Positions 1 through 9,325 of a DNA stretch of 64,000 nt are shown here, one piece after another. The notes under the pieces are model-generated. The model did not search any database, had not been told where the DNA came from, and worked only from the letters and a program-made list of their open reading frames with translations. Made by a program: the position numbers and the translations under genes. Within the stretch, counting starts at the first letter, position 1. Each line of letters starts with the position of its first letter. The DNA comes from Terriglobia bacterium (GTDB lineage Bacteria > Acidobacteriota > Terriglobia > Acidiferrales > UBA7541). The DNA lies in NCBI GenBank assembly GCA_020073375.1, contig JAIQFG010000059.1:1-64000 (forward strand), given 5' to 3'.

Positions 1-1281
1 CGCGCGCGACTCCCGCCTCCGGATCGATTGCACGCGCCGCCCGCTGACCAGCACTTCCGCCGGGCGCGTGCGCGAATTGTAGTTCGACGCCTGCGCAAAC
101 CCGTACGCCCCGGTTCCCCACAGAACCAATAAATCGCCCGCCGCCGTTTTCCCCAGCGGCCAGTCCTGCAGGAAACAGTCGCCCGATTCACACACCGGCC
201 CCACAACATCGGCTCGCGCAAGCGCTCCGCGTGCGCGCCGAACGCGCGTGACCGGATGCGTCGCTCCGTACAGCGCGGGCCGCATGAAATCGTTCATCGC
301 CGCGTCCGCAATCACAAAATCTTTCCCGCGATTTTCCTTCGTGTACAGCACGCGCATCAGGATCACGCCCGCGGGTCCCACCAGCGAGCGCCCCGGTTCG
401 ATCAACAAACGGCACCCCAGCGGACGGACGATCCGCGCGAGCTCCGCGGCGTACGCGGTCTTGTCCAGCGGCTGTTCCGCCATGTAACGGATGCCCAGTC
501 CTCCGCCGCAATCCAGATATTTCAGCGCGATTCCCGCGCGGCCAAGCTCGCGGAAAAATCCCGCCAGGCGGGACACCGCGCGGCGGTAGGGCGCGACCGT
601 CAAAATTTGCGAACCGATGTGCGCGCTGATCCCCTGCCACTCGATCCAACGCGAATCGCGGTGCACCAGGTACAGCTTTCTCGCCGTGTCCCAGTCGATC
701 CCGAATTTGTGGTGGTGTTGCCCGGTGGAAATATGCGGATGACCGCCCGCCGCGACGTCCGGATTGACGCGGATCGAAGCCGCGGCCCGCACGCGCAGCC
801 GAGACGCCTCCGACGCGAGTAGATCCAGTTCCGCCGCCGATTCCACGTTAAACAAAAGTATTCGCGCGCGCAGCGCCTCGCGAATTTCCTCGCGCGATTT
901 CCCCACACCTGAAAAAACGATACGGCTGCCCGCCACGCCGATGCGCTGCAGTCGGTACAATTCCCCGCCCGATACAATGTCGAATCCGCTGCCCAGCCCC
1001 GCGAAAATCCGCAGTATCCCCAGATTGGAATTCGCTTTCATCGCGTAGCAGATCGCGTGCGGAAGCTTTCCGAACGCGCGGTCCAGTCGCAGGTACGCGC
1101 GCTCGATGCTCCCGCGGCTGTACACGTAGGCGGGAGTTCCGAATCGCGCGGCAATTTCTTCCATGGGCACGCCTTCGCAAAAAAGACGCGGCCCTCGATA
1201 CGAAAAGCCGTCCGTATAGCGCACGGGATCGACCACACCCGTGACGCGGGAATTTCTCGGAGGTGAGGACGCCGCGCTCAC
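1..1281 (-). CDS. lysA: Diaminopimelate decarboxylase, 3' end runs off the left edge
   Basis: Open frame (absent from the ORF track because no stop lies in the window) from GTG at 1281 reads VSAASSPPRNSRVTGVVDPVRYTDGFSYRGPRLFCEGVPMEEIAARFGTPAYVYS...HAICYAMKANSNLGILRIFAGLGSGFDIVSGGEL...DCGGGLGIRY...IEPGRSLVGPAG; PLP-binding K in YAMKAN and GGGLG motif. Confidence 0.93.
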   Translation of the reverse strand, partial: MSAASSPPRNSRVTGVVDPVRYTDGFSYRGPRLFCEGVPMEEIAARFGTPAYVYSRGSIERAYLRLDRAFGKLPHAICYAMKANSNLGILRIFAGLGSGFDIVSGGELYRLQRIGVAGSRIVFSGVGKSREEIREALRARILLFNVESAAELDLLASEASRLRVRAAASIRVNPDVAAGGHPHISTGQHHHKFGIDWDTARKLYLVHRDSRWIEWQGISAHIGSQILTVAPYRRAVSRLAGFFRELGRAGIALKYLDCGGGLGIRYMAEQPLDKTAYAAELARIVRPLGCRLLIEPGRSLVGPAGVILMRVLYTKENRGKDFVIADAAMNDFMRPALYGATHPVTRVRRARGALARADVVGPVCESGDCFLQDWPLGKTAAGDLLVLWGTGAYGFAQASNYNSRTRPAEVLVSGRRVQSIRRRESRA

Positions 1282-3029
1282 TTTACTTTCATCACCACCA
1301 GGGTTCGATCGTCGGTGATGGCGCCCCCTTGCGTGTATTCCTGGACTTCCTCGAGGATTTTGTCGGCCAGTTCGGCGGAGGAAAGCTGCGTGTTGGCCGC
1401 CAGCAGCAATTTCAGGCGTTCGCCACCGAAGAACTTTCCGTCGCGGTTGCTCGCTTCCGTGATTCCGTCCGAATAAAAAAGCAAAATATCGCCGGAACTC
1501 AGCTTGACGCTCCATTCGTCGTACGTGGCGTCATCGAAAATGCCAATCGGAAAACCCGTGAGATTGAGCTGCTCGACGCGCCCGTCCTTCCACAGCAGCG
1601 GCTGCGTCTGCCCGGCATTGGCGACGCGCAGTTTGCGCCGCGCCTTCTGCCAGGTGGCAAAGCAAATGGTCATGTAGCGCCCGTCGACGCGCCGATCGCA
1701 CACCAGTTTGTTCAGCTGCAGCAGCAACTGCGAAGGCTGCAGCTTGTGCGGAGAAAGGCTGCGCAGAATTCCCGTGGCCACCGCGCCGTACAGCGCCGCC
1801 GCGGTTCCCTTCCCGCTGACGTCGCCCAGCGCGATCCCCACCTGCTGCGTGCCGTAGGAGAGAAAATCGTACAAGTCGCCACAGACTTCCCGCGCCGAAA
1901 GAATTCGCGCGGTGATGTCCAGACCGAAATCCACTTCCGGTACGGGGCGCAGCAGCGCATTCTGCAGGCGCTGCGCAGCGGTGAGTTCGCGCTCCATGCG
2001 CGCTTCATCCCGCGACACCTGCTCGTAGAGCCGCGCGTTTTCCAGCGACACCGCCAGGTGCGCCGCCAGAATCATCAGCGTCTGCACGTGGTCCTCGGTG
2101 AAATAATTCGTCTGAGGGCTTTCCAGGTCCAGCATGCCCACCACCTTGCCCTTGTGAATCATGGGAATCGCCAGCTCCGACCGCGTCTCCGGATTCACCA
2201 TGATGTAGCGAGAATCCAGCGTCACGTCCGCCACGCGCACGGGACGCCCGGAGGAAACAGCCGCGCCGACGATTCCTTCATTGGCGGTGACGCGCAGTTT
2301 TCCCTGAGCGCTCTGCCCGTATTTCACGTCCAGGCGGTGGCGAAAATGATTGGTCTTGGGGTCGTACAGCAAAATTCCCAGAATCTGGTAATCGATCACG
2401 CGCTTGACCAATTCCGCGGCCCGGCGCAGCAGTTCCTCCACCTGGAGGATGGAATTGGCTTCGCTGCCCACTTCATTCAGCACCAGCAGCGTATCGGCCT
2501 GCGTGCGCACACGTTCAAACAGGCGCGCGTTTTCGATGGCGATGGCCAGCCGGCTGGCCATCAGCGTCAGGACGCTTTGCTGGTCGCGCGTGAAATAATC
2601 CACCTGCGTGCTTTGAATGTCGAGCACCCCGATCGATTGTCCCTTCACCACCAGAGGCACCACCAGTTCGGACCGCACCGAATCGATGATGTTGATGTAC
2701 CGCGGATCCTCGCGCACGTCGGCCACGCGAACCGCGCGCCCGGTTGCCGCCGCCGTGCCCGTGATTCCCTGTCCCACGGGAATCTGCCAGTCCTTGCTGG
2801 CTTGTTCCCCGTACCCGATGGTGAAGCGGTGATACAACCGCTGCGTGCCCTCGTCCAGCAGCATCACGCCGAAAATTTCATAGTCGATCAGGCGCTTTAC
2901 GATCGTCGCGGTTTTCTGCAACACCTCGTCGAGGTTGAGCGAGGAATTAATCTCCTCGCTGAGCTCGACCAGCGTCGCGAGAACCTCCGCGGGCATGTTT
3001 TGCGGCGATTGTGCCTGTACCGGATCCAT
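1278..3029 (-). CDS. Tandem GAF domains + PP2C/SpoIIE (RsbU-like) serine phosphatase
   Basis: 583 aa; two GAF-like repeats (VLQKTATIVKRLIDYEIFGVMLLDE..., ELLRRAAELVKRVIDYQILGILLYD...) then SpoIIE motifs CGDLYDF, LGDVSGKGTAAAL, LLFYSDGITEA. Confidence 0.92.
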   Translation of the reverse strand: MDPVQAQSPQNMPAEVLATLVELSEEINSSLNLDEVLQKTATIVKRLIDYEIFGVMLLDEGTQRLYHRFTIGYGEQASKDWQIPVGQGITGTAAATGRAVRVADVREDPRYINIIDSVRSELVVPLVVKGQSIGVLDIQSTQVDYFTRDQQSVLTLMASRLAIAIENARLFERVRTQADTLLVLNEVGSEANSILQVEELLRRAAELVKRVIDYQILGILLYDPKTNHFRHRLDVKYGQSAQGKLRVTANEGIVGAAVSSGRPVRVADVTLDSRYIMVNPETRSELAIPMIHKGKVVGMLDLESPQTNYFTEDHVQTLMILAAHLAVSLENARLYEQVSRDEARMERELTAAQRLQNALLRPVPEVDFGLDITARILSAREVCGDLYDFLSYGTQQVGIALGDVSGKGTAAALYGAVATGILRSLSPHKLQPSQLLLQLNKLVCDRRVDGRYMTICFATWQKARRKLRVANAGQTQPLLWKDGRVEQLNLTGFPIGIFDDATYDEWSVKLSSGDILLFYSDGITEASNRDGKFFGGERLKLLLAANTQLSSAELADKILEEVQEYTQGGAITDDRTLVVMKVK

Positions 3030-3227
3030 ATGGTTTGATTCGCTTCGCGCCGCGCCTTGCTCGTGCTCACCCAGGCGCGACTCCCCAAGAGCGACTTAGT
3101 ATAGCAGGTGATGATTACGGTCCTATGAAAAACCGGGAAGCGGGGTAGCGTGCCCGTCAGAAATTTCAGGAGTTACGAGCGGGCCGCTGAATTGCGACTG
3201 GCCGACCTCGTGAGGTAGCATAGAGGC

Positions 3228-3869
3228 ATGCCGAACTCCTGGCTGGCTGTGCCTCTCCCCGAGTACGAACAGCACATGAGTTCAATGGAAGTCCAGCAAT
3301 TAGGCGCTCTCTCCGATCTATTCGCGGAAGCGATAAGATACTGCCGCCCGTATTCAATTGCGGTCCTGGGAATCGCCGGCGGAAACGGACTCGACCACGT
3401 CGACAGCAGCATCACTGCACGAGTTGTTGGGCTGGACGTAAACCCGCTATACCTCGAAGCAGTCAGGCAGCGCTATTCGCATCTGCCTGGTCTTGAGCTT
3501 TACTGCGTCGATCTGTTTGAGCAGCATGTCGATTTGGAACCCGTTCAACTCGTTCACGCGGCTTTAATTTTCGAACACGCGGGAGTCGATCGCTGCCTGG
3601 AGAACGCTATATCAATGATTGTTCCAGGCGGGCTATTGTCCATCGTGCTCCAGTTGCCAACCGAAAGCGGACAAACAGTAGGCACAAGCCAGTTTTCCTC
3701 GATTCAGAATCTAAAGTCTCACTTTTCCCTGATCAGTCCCTCATGGCTGCGTGAATCGCTCGCAGGACGTGGATTTCAGCTAATTCATCAAACAACACGT
3801 GCACTCCCCGCAGGCAAAGGTTTTTGGACGGGGATCTTCTCTGCGCCCGCGGCGCACCACCGAAAATGA
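3228..3869 (+). CDS. Class I SAM-dependent methyltransferase-like protein
   Basis: 213 aa; AVLGIAGGNGLDHVD (motif I-like), VVGLDVNPLYLEAVRQRY, C-terminal GGLLSIVLQLP. Confidence 0.7.
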   Translation: MPNSWLAVPLPEYEQHMSSMEVQQLGALSDLFAEAIRYCRPYSIAVLGIAGGNGLDHVDSSITARVVGLDVNPLYLEAVRQRYSHLPGLELYCVDLFEQHVDLEPVQLVHAALIFEHAGVDRCLENAISMIVPGGLLSIVLQLPTESGQTVGTSQFSSIQNLKSHFSLISPSWLRESLAGRGFQLIHQTTRALPAGKGFWTGIFSAPAAHHRK

Positions 3870-3950
3870 GAACACGACTTTACGCCCAAATTTTACGCCA
3901 GTTTAAGAACCCCTAAATTTCAAACTGACCCACTACCGAAAGCGGCACCT

Positions 3951-4022
3951 TGTGGCGCTGGAGTCTCGCCGGCGGTTTGCACTGCGAAGGTAAGAAATCG
4001 TCGGCGGGACGCCGGCGCCACA
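3951..4022. repeat. Interspersed inverted repeat, family C (TGTGGCGCTGGAG...CGCCGGCGCCACA)
   Basis: Inverted ends TGTGGCG/CGCCACA with internal GCCGGC hairpins. Confidence 0.7.
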
Positions 4023-4080
4023 AAACATCATCCTGCACGTTCAATCGGGTGGAATGGCGGTAACCCTCAAGTCGGCAAAG

Positions 4081-5034
4081 TCAATACTGCGATCCGGCCT
4101 GCGGCTTGGAAGCCGAAGCCGGGGGAACCGACGATTGCCCCGCCGCCTGCTCCATGATTTTTACGCTGGCGCTGGCCCCGATGCGCGTGGCCCCGGCGCA
4201 GACCATTTTTTTCAAGTCGTCCAGGTTGCGCACCCCGCCCGCGGCCTTCACTCCCATTTCCGAGCCCACAATCGCGCGCATCAACGCCACATCCTCAGCC
4301 GTGGCCCCGGCGGTGCTGAACCCCGTGGATGTTTTCACAAAATCCGCGCCCGCTTTCTTGGACGCCACCGAGGCGCGCACTTTTTCCTCGACTGTCAGCA
4401 GCGCCGTCTCGAAAATCACCTTGCAGATCGCCCCGCCGCGATGGCTCGCCTCGACCACGCCGCGAATGTCCGATTCCACCGCGTCATCCTGGCCGGATTT
4501 CAGCGCGCCAATGTTGATGACCATGTCGATTTCCTGCGCGCCCAGTTTGATGGCCTCCTCGGCTTCGTGAATCTTCACCTGCGGAAGCGTGGCGCCCAGC
4601 GGAAATCCCACCACCGTGCACACCTTGACGTTCGTGCCGCGCAGGCACTCCGCGGCCAGCGGCACGTTCCACGGATTCACGCAAACCGACGCGAAGCCGA
4701 ACCGCGCCGCTTCCTCGCACAGTTTTTTGATTTCATCGCGGGATGCTTCCGGCTTGAGCAGCGTGTGATCGATCAGCCCGGCAAAGCCTTTATCCAGCTC
4801 CACCACCGAAGGCCCGCACGAAATGCGGTCGGCCCCGGCCTCGACCACCGCGCGCGTTTTGCGCGCGCATTTCTCGGCGCAATTCAGGTCGCAATCCGGG
4901 CAAATTTCGTCGTCGCGCCCGGCCCAGGCCGCCGGCAACCCGCCCGGCACGCTGAGATAGCGCACCACCTCTTCGGTGACCGCGCGCACAATTTGTTCAA
5001 ATTCGTTCGGATCCACTGTTCCAGCCTTCTCCAC
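4081..5034 (-). CDS. deoC: Deoxyribose-phosphate aldolase with ~84-aa N-terminal extension
   Basis: [67 protein letters not shown]; extension has a helix [18 protein letters not shown] and a Cys cluster [12 protein letters not shown]. Confidence 0.95.
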   Translation of the reverse strand: MEKAGTVDPNEFEQIVRAVTEEVVRYLSVPGGLPAAWAGRDDEICPDCDLNCAEKCARKTRAVVEAGADRISCGPSVVELDKGFAGLIDHTLLKPEASRDEIKKLCEEAARFGFASVCVNPWNVPLAAECLRGTNVKVCTVVGFPLGATLPQVKIHEAEEAIKLGAQEIDMVINIGALKSGQDDAVESDIRGVVEASHRGGAICKVIFETALLTVEEKVRASVASKKAGADFVKTSTGFSTAGATAEDVALMRAIVGSEMGVKAAGGVRNLDDLKKMVCAGATRIGASASVKIMEQAAGQSSVPPASASKPQAGSQY

Positions 5035-5064
5035 TCAGTTTTCAAACCATTTCATCGGTAGTCT

Positions 5065-5221
5065 TTGTGGGTCGCGGCTTCAGCCGCGACATTGGATCGC
5101 AAAAGCAGTGGGCTTTAGCCCCTGAAGAGTGAGCTATAAACTTGGCATTCCACCGCGCCAGCGGCTAAAGCCGCAACGCAAGCTCCTACTTATGTCGTGG
5201 CTAAAGCCACGACCCACAAAG
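5065..5221. repeat. Multi-hairpin intergenic element, family D
   Basis: CTTTGTGGGTCGCGGCTTCAGCCGCGAC ... GTCGTGGCTAAAGCCACGACCCACAAAG, inverted ends plus internal hairpins (GGGCTTTAGCCC, GCGGCTAAAGCCGC). Confidence 0.85.
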
Positions 5222-5229
5222 ATATCACT

Positions 5230-5781
5230 TCACTTTTTCGTGTGGCGCAACTCGATTCCCGCGATCTTGTCCACGCGCCGCTGGTGCCGCCCGCCGGCAA
5301 AGGGAGTCGCCAGCCACACCGCGAGAATTTCCCGCGCGGCCTCGCGCGAAATCAATTTCGCCCCCAGCGTGAGCACGTTCGCGTCGTTGTGCTCGCGCGA
5401 ATTGCGCGCCGTCGCGCGATCATAGCACAGCGCCGCGCGCACCCCCGGCACCTTGTTCGCTGCGATCGAGCTCCCGATCCCCGCGCTATCCAGCACCACG
5501 CCGAGCCATGCGTCACCGCGCGCCACCGCGTTGCCGACAGCTTCGGCGAAATCCGGATAATCCACGGCCTCCGCGGAACTGGTCCCAAGATCGAGAAATT
5601 GGTAGCCCCATTCGCGAAGATAATCCTTCAACTGTTCCTTCAACTCAAACCCGCCGTGGTCCGCGCCAATCGCCACGGTGCGGCCGGAGGGTTCCGCGGC
5701 GGCAGGAGGTAACGCCGTTCCCGGCGCCGCCGATCCTCCACCCGTTTGCCCCCCGGTCACGCGAAACGTGATCCCGCGCAT
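5230..5781 (-). CDS. rpiB: Ribose-5-phosphate isomerase B (RpiB/LacAB family) with Gly/Ala/Pro-rich N-terminal extension
   Basis: VAIGADHGGFELKEQLKDYL, VDYPDFAEAVGNAVARGDAWLGVVLDSAGIGSSIAANKVPGVRAALCYD; ~34-aa extension. Confidence 0.93.
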   Translation of the reverse strand: MRGITFRVTGGQTGGGSAAPGTALPPAAAEPSGRTVAIGADHGGFELKEQLKDYLREWGYQFLDLGTSSAEAVDYPDFAEAVGNAVARGDAWLGVVLDSAGIGSSIAANKVPGVRAALCYDRATARNSREHNDANVLTLGAKLISREAAREILAVWLATPFAGGRHQRRVDKIAGIELRHTKK

Positions 5782-5879
5782 CCAGGTCCGCGGATGTAAT
5801 GACGGGTTTCATTAAAGTAGAAACAGGATGGAAGGGCGAACCATCATCTCACCGACTTCCAAAAAAAGTAAAAGCGAAC

Positions 5880-5961
5880 GTCATTCCGAACGAAGTGAGA
5901 AATCCCTCTATAATTGAAACCCGGGAGAGATGCCTCGGCATAGTGCGTGCCTCGGAATGAC
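5880..5961. repeat. Interspersed inverted repeat, family E (GTCATTCCGA...TCGGAATGAC)
   Basis: Terminal inverted repeats GTCATTCCGA / (C)TCGGAATGAC; a second copy near 21070. Confidence 0.75.
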
Positions 5962-5980
5962 AATCTTTCTTTGCGAACGA

Positions 5981-6526
5981 TTAATTCGGAGGCAGCGAAA
6001 GAATGCAAACGTCCTTCAAATTCCGGTACCTCTCCGCGTAATCCAGCCCGTATCCCACCACGAATTCGTTGGGAATCTGAAATCCCACATAATCGGCCTT
6101 CACGTCCTTCTTGATCCGGCGCTCCGGCTTGTCGAGCAGCGCGGCGATCTTCAGCGAAGCCGGCTTGCGCTGCTGGAGCACGCGCAGCAGGTATCCCAGC
6201 GTCAGCCCCGTGTCCAGGATGTCCTCGACCACGATCACGTTTAGGCCTTCGATGCTGGTGTCCAGATCCTTATTGAGGCGCACTTGCCCGGACGTCTGGC
6301 TGCCGTGCCCGTAACTGGAGACGGACATGAAATCCAGGGACACCTCGACGCGCACCTGGCGAACCAGGTCGGACAGAAAAATCGCCGCGCCCTTGAGCAC
6401 CCCGATCAGGTGGACGCGCTGCCCCTTATAGTCCTTGGAAATCTGCGCGCCCATCTCGCGAACGCGCTTTTGTATCGCGCTGCTGCGCAACAAGACCTTC
6501 AGATGCTCCTGCCCATGGCCATGCAC
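5981..6526 (-). CDS. hpt: Hypoxanthine phosphoribosyltransferase
   Basis: LIGVLKGAAIFLSDLVR, LDFMSVSSYG, VIVVEDILDTGLTL (PRPP motif), DYVGFQIPNEFVVGYGLDYAERYR. Confidence 0.96.
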   Translation of the reverse strand: MHGHGQEHLKVLLRSSAIQKRVREMGAQISKDYKGQRVHLIGVLKGAAIFLSDLVRQVRVEVSLDFMSVSSYGHGSQTSGQVRLNKDLDTSIEGLNVIVVEDILDTGLTLGYLLRVLQQRKPASLKIAALLDKPERRIKKDVKADYVGFQIPNEFVVGYGLDYAERYRNLKDVCILSLPPN

Positions 6527-6546
6527 GGAACCACACCTCCAAACCG

Positions 6547-6620
6547 GTAGGAAAGGCTCCAGCCTGTCTAGTTCTTGGCTTGCCGCGAGAATAAAACCGA
6601 CAGGCTGAAGCCTGTCCTAC
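6547..6620. repeat. REP/BIME-like element, family A
   Basis: GTAGGAAAGGCTCCAGCCTGTC ... GACAGGCTGAAGCCTGTCCTAC. Confidence 0.85.
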
Positions 6621-6806
6621 TCGCCCGCAAGAAGCGGCTACTCTAGCCCAGCCCAAGAGAAAGCTCAAGGCGTGGCCCTTCTTGCTCTGGCACGGAGCGG
6701 CGCCATTTCGCGGACCCGTACCGCGCATTGCTCAGTCATGCAGTATTCTTGCGGCGGAGGCTGAGATTGCGCGGATCGATTCCCCGTGGCACCCTTGTGT
6801 CCGCTT

Positions 6807-7817
6807 ATGTCCTCGGCGAATGAAAACTGGAAAGACCGGAGTGTCATCGTCACCGGCGGCGCCGGATTCATCGGCAGCGTTCTGGTCTGGGAACTCAACC
6901 GGCGCGGATGCAGCCGGATCGTGATCGCGGATTACCAGCCGCCGGTCAAAAAACATTTCAATCTTTCGGGATTGCAATTTACCGACTACGTCGATCCGTC
7001 CGATCTGCCCGGATGGCTCAAATCCGGCTCGCTCGGACAGATCGACTGCATTTTTCATCTCGGCGCGTGCTCGTCCACCACGGAAACCAACGAAAAATAT
7101 CTGCGCGAAAATAATTTCGAGTATTCGCGCAGGCTCGCCGAATGGGCCCTCGGCAAGGGCGTGCGTTTTGTGTACGCCTCCTCCGCCGCCACCTACGGCA
7201 ACGGTGAAGCGGGCATGGACGACGCCGACCCCGCGCAGCTTGATCGGCTGCACCCGCTGAATCTCTACGGCCTGTCAAAACACTGGATGGACTTGCACGC
7301 CTGGAAGCACGGCTGGCTGGACAAAATCGCGGGCTTGAAATATTTCAACGTCTTCGGCCCGAATGAAAATCACAAAGGCGACATGCGCAGCGTGGTGTGC
7401 AAAAGCTATGCGCAAGCGCTCGACACCGGCGTCATTCACCTGTTCAAGAGCCACCGCCCCGATTTCCGGGATGGCGAGCAGCGCCGTGATTTCCTGTACG
7501 TCAAGGACGCCGTGGCCATGACGCTGCACCTGGCCGCGAATCCGGCAGCCAATGGAATTTTCAACATCGGCTCCGGAACCATGCACACCTGGAACGAGCT
7601 GGCCCGCGCCGTGTTCGCCGCGCTCGGCCGCCCTCCCCGCATCGAATATATCGACATGCCGGAATCCATCCGCGAAAAATACCAGTACTCGACGCAAGCC
7701 GACATCCGCAAATTGCTCGCCACCGGCTACGACCGCCCAATCACTCCGCTGGAAGACGCAGTGCGCGACTACGTGGTGAATTACCTGGTCCCCGGCCGTT
7801 CGATCGCCGCGGAATAA
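6807..7817 (+). CDS. hldD: ADP-L-glycero-D-manno-heptose 6-epimerase
   Basis: SVIVTGGAGFIGSVLVWELNRRG, FHLGACSSTTE, VYASSAATYGNGEAGMDD, LNLYGLSKHWMDLHA, LKYFNVFGPNENHKGDMRSV. Confidence 0.93.
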   Translation: MSSANENWKDRSVIVTGGAGFIGSVLVWELNRRGCSRIVIADYQPPVKKHFNLSGLQFTDYVDPSDLPGWLKSGSLGQIDCIFHLGACSSTTETNEKYLRENNFEYSRRLAEWALGKGVRFVYASSAATYGNGEAGMDDADPAQLDRLHPLNLYGLSKHWMDLHAWKHGWLDKIAGLKYFNVFGPNENHKGDMRSVVCKSYAQALDTGVIHLFKSHRPDFRDGEQRRDFLYVKDAVAMTLHLAANPAANGIFNIGSGTMHTWNELARAVFAALGRPPRIEYIDMPESIREKYQYSTQADIRKLLATGYDRPITPLEDAVRDYVVNYLVPGRSIAAE

Positions 7818-7860
7818 AAATCCCATCACAAATCTTCAAAAAAACGCCGTCAATTTCCAG

Positions 7861-7946
7861 TCGGACAGGCTTCAAGTCTGTCGGGGGTGGGGCGAGTGGG
7901 ATCGAGATTGCCGCAATTAAACCCGACAGGCTGAAGCCTTTCCTAC
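7861..7946. repeat. REP/BIME-like element, family A
   Basis: GGACAGGCTTCAAGTCTGTCGGG ... CCCGACAGGCTGAAGCCTTTCCTAC; right end overlaps the P450 stop codon. Confidence 0.85.
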
Positions 7947-9325
7947 TGGAATTCCCGCCGCTTCACCATCACGCGGATCCCGCTCTTCGGCCGCAGCGTC
8001 ACTGATGGCAGCATTTCGATCGTCTGCCCCGGAACCACATCGAGCTGAAACTGCTGCGCGATCGTCGCCAGCAGCAGCACCGCCTCCATCATCGCGAACC
8101 CGGCCCCGATGCACACTCGCGGGCCGCCGCCGAACGGAAAATACGCGAATCGCGGCAGCGCGCTGCTGCGCGCGTCGTTGACATTCCAGCGCTCCGGATC
8201 GAATGCCTCGGGGTCGGGAAAATATCGTGCGTCCTTGTGCAGGATCAGCTGCGACATCAGCACATTCGTCCCCGCCGGCAATTCGTATTCGCCCAGGCGG
8301 AACGGCGCCAGCGCCCGCCGCCCGATGATCCACACCGGAGGGTACAGCCGCATCGCTTCCCGCAGCACCATGTCCGTGTAAACAAGCCGCGGGATATCGG
8401 CCGGAGTGGGCGTTCTGCCGCCAAGCACGGAGCGCAATTCTTCATTCAACTTTTCGGCGGCTTTGGGATGCCGTCCAAGCAGCAGCCACGTCCAGGTGAG
8501 CACGTTCGCCGTGGTTTCATGACCGGCCAAAAACAGAGTAATGACTTCGTCGTGCAACTGGCGGTCGGTCATGCCTTTGCCTTCGTCGTCCTGCGCCTGC
8601 AGCATCACGCTCAGCAGGTCGCCGGACAACTGGCCGCCCGCGCGCCGCTGCCGGATAATTCCGTAAATCACTTTGTCGAGCTGCTTCACCGCGCGCTGCA
8701 ACCGGCTGGTGGTGGGGATGGGAACGAACTTGGGTAGCAGGAACGCAAACCCCGCCTGCCGCATGAATTTTCCCATCAATACATCGAGCGCCGCCGTCAC
8801 GTCCCCTGCTTCGCGAGAAACGTCGGTGTCGAACAGCGTCTTGGCCACGATGTCCAGCGTCAGCCGCATCATCGCTTCGTGAACGTCCAATTCCTGTCCG
8901 TCAGCCCAACCCGCCATCGTGCGCCGCGTGAATTCCACCATGACTTCCGCGTATCCCGCGATGCGCTGCTGGTGAAACGCCGGCTGCACCAGCTTCCGCT
9001 GCCGCCGCCAGAATTCCCCCTCGCTGGTCAGCAGGCCGTTGCCAAGCACGCGCCGCAGGGCGCGATAGTCTTTCGATTTCTCAAAATTCGCGCTCTGCGT
9101 CACCAGCACCGATTCGATAAAGTCCGGCCGGTTCACAAAACACATCGGCACGCCCAGAAAGCGCAGAAATACGATGTCGCCGAATTCACGCACGCATCGG
9201 GTGAAGTAGCCGACGGCGTCGCCGCGCGGCTCAAACACGTTTCCGAACAGGGGATAGCCCTTGGGTCCAGGCGGCAGGTTCAATGCTGCGGATTTCTCCT
9301 GAAGATTCGAATGGATGTCGTCACT
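7943..9325 (-). CDS. Cytochrome P450 (start approximate)
   Basis: I-helix LFLAGHETTANVLTWTW, ExxR (EAMR), heme motif FPFGGGPRVCIGAGFAMMEAVL. The ORF-track start at 9424 overlaps the upstream gene; the true start is probably near NLPPGPKGYPLFGN. Confidence 0.93.
   Translation of the reverse strand, partial: SDDIHSNLQEKSAALNLPPGPKGYPLFGNVFEPRGDAVGYFTRCVREFGDIVFLRFLGVPMCFVNRPDFIESVLVTQSANFEKSKDYRALRRVLGNGLLTSEGEFWRRQRKLVQPAFHQQRIAGYAEVMVEFTRRTMAGWADGQELDVHEAMMRLTLDIVAKTLFDTDVSREAGDVTAALDVLMGKFMRQAGFAFLLPKFVPIPTTSRLQRAVKQLDKVIYGIIRQRRAGGQLSGDLLSVMLQAQDDEGKGMTDRQLHDEVITLFLAGHETTANVLTWTWLLLGRHPKAAEKLNEELRSVLGGRTPTPADIPRLVYTDMVLREAMRLYPPVWIIGRRALAPFRLGEYELPAGTNVLMSQLILHKDARYFPDPEAFDPERWNVNDARSSALPRFAYFPFGGGPRVCIGAGFAMMEAVLLLATIAQQFQLDVVPGQTIEMLPSVTLRPKSGIRVMVKRREFQ

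Noticed and set aside
1263-3038. 591-aa plus-strand ORF opposite the GAF-SpoIIE gene
   Set aside because: Antisense shadow ORF from GC3 bias; no domain-like sequence, while the minus strand encodes clear GAF/SpoIIE motifs.
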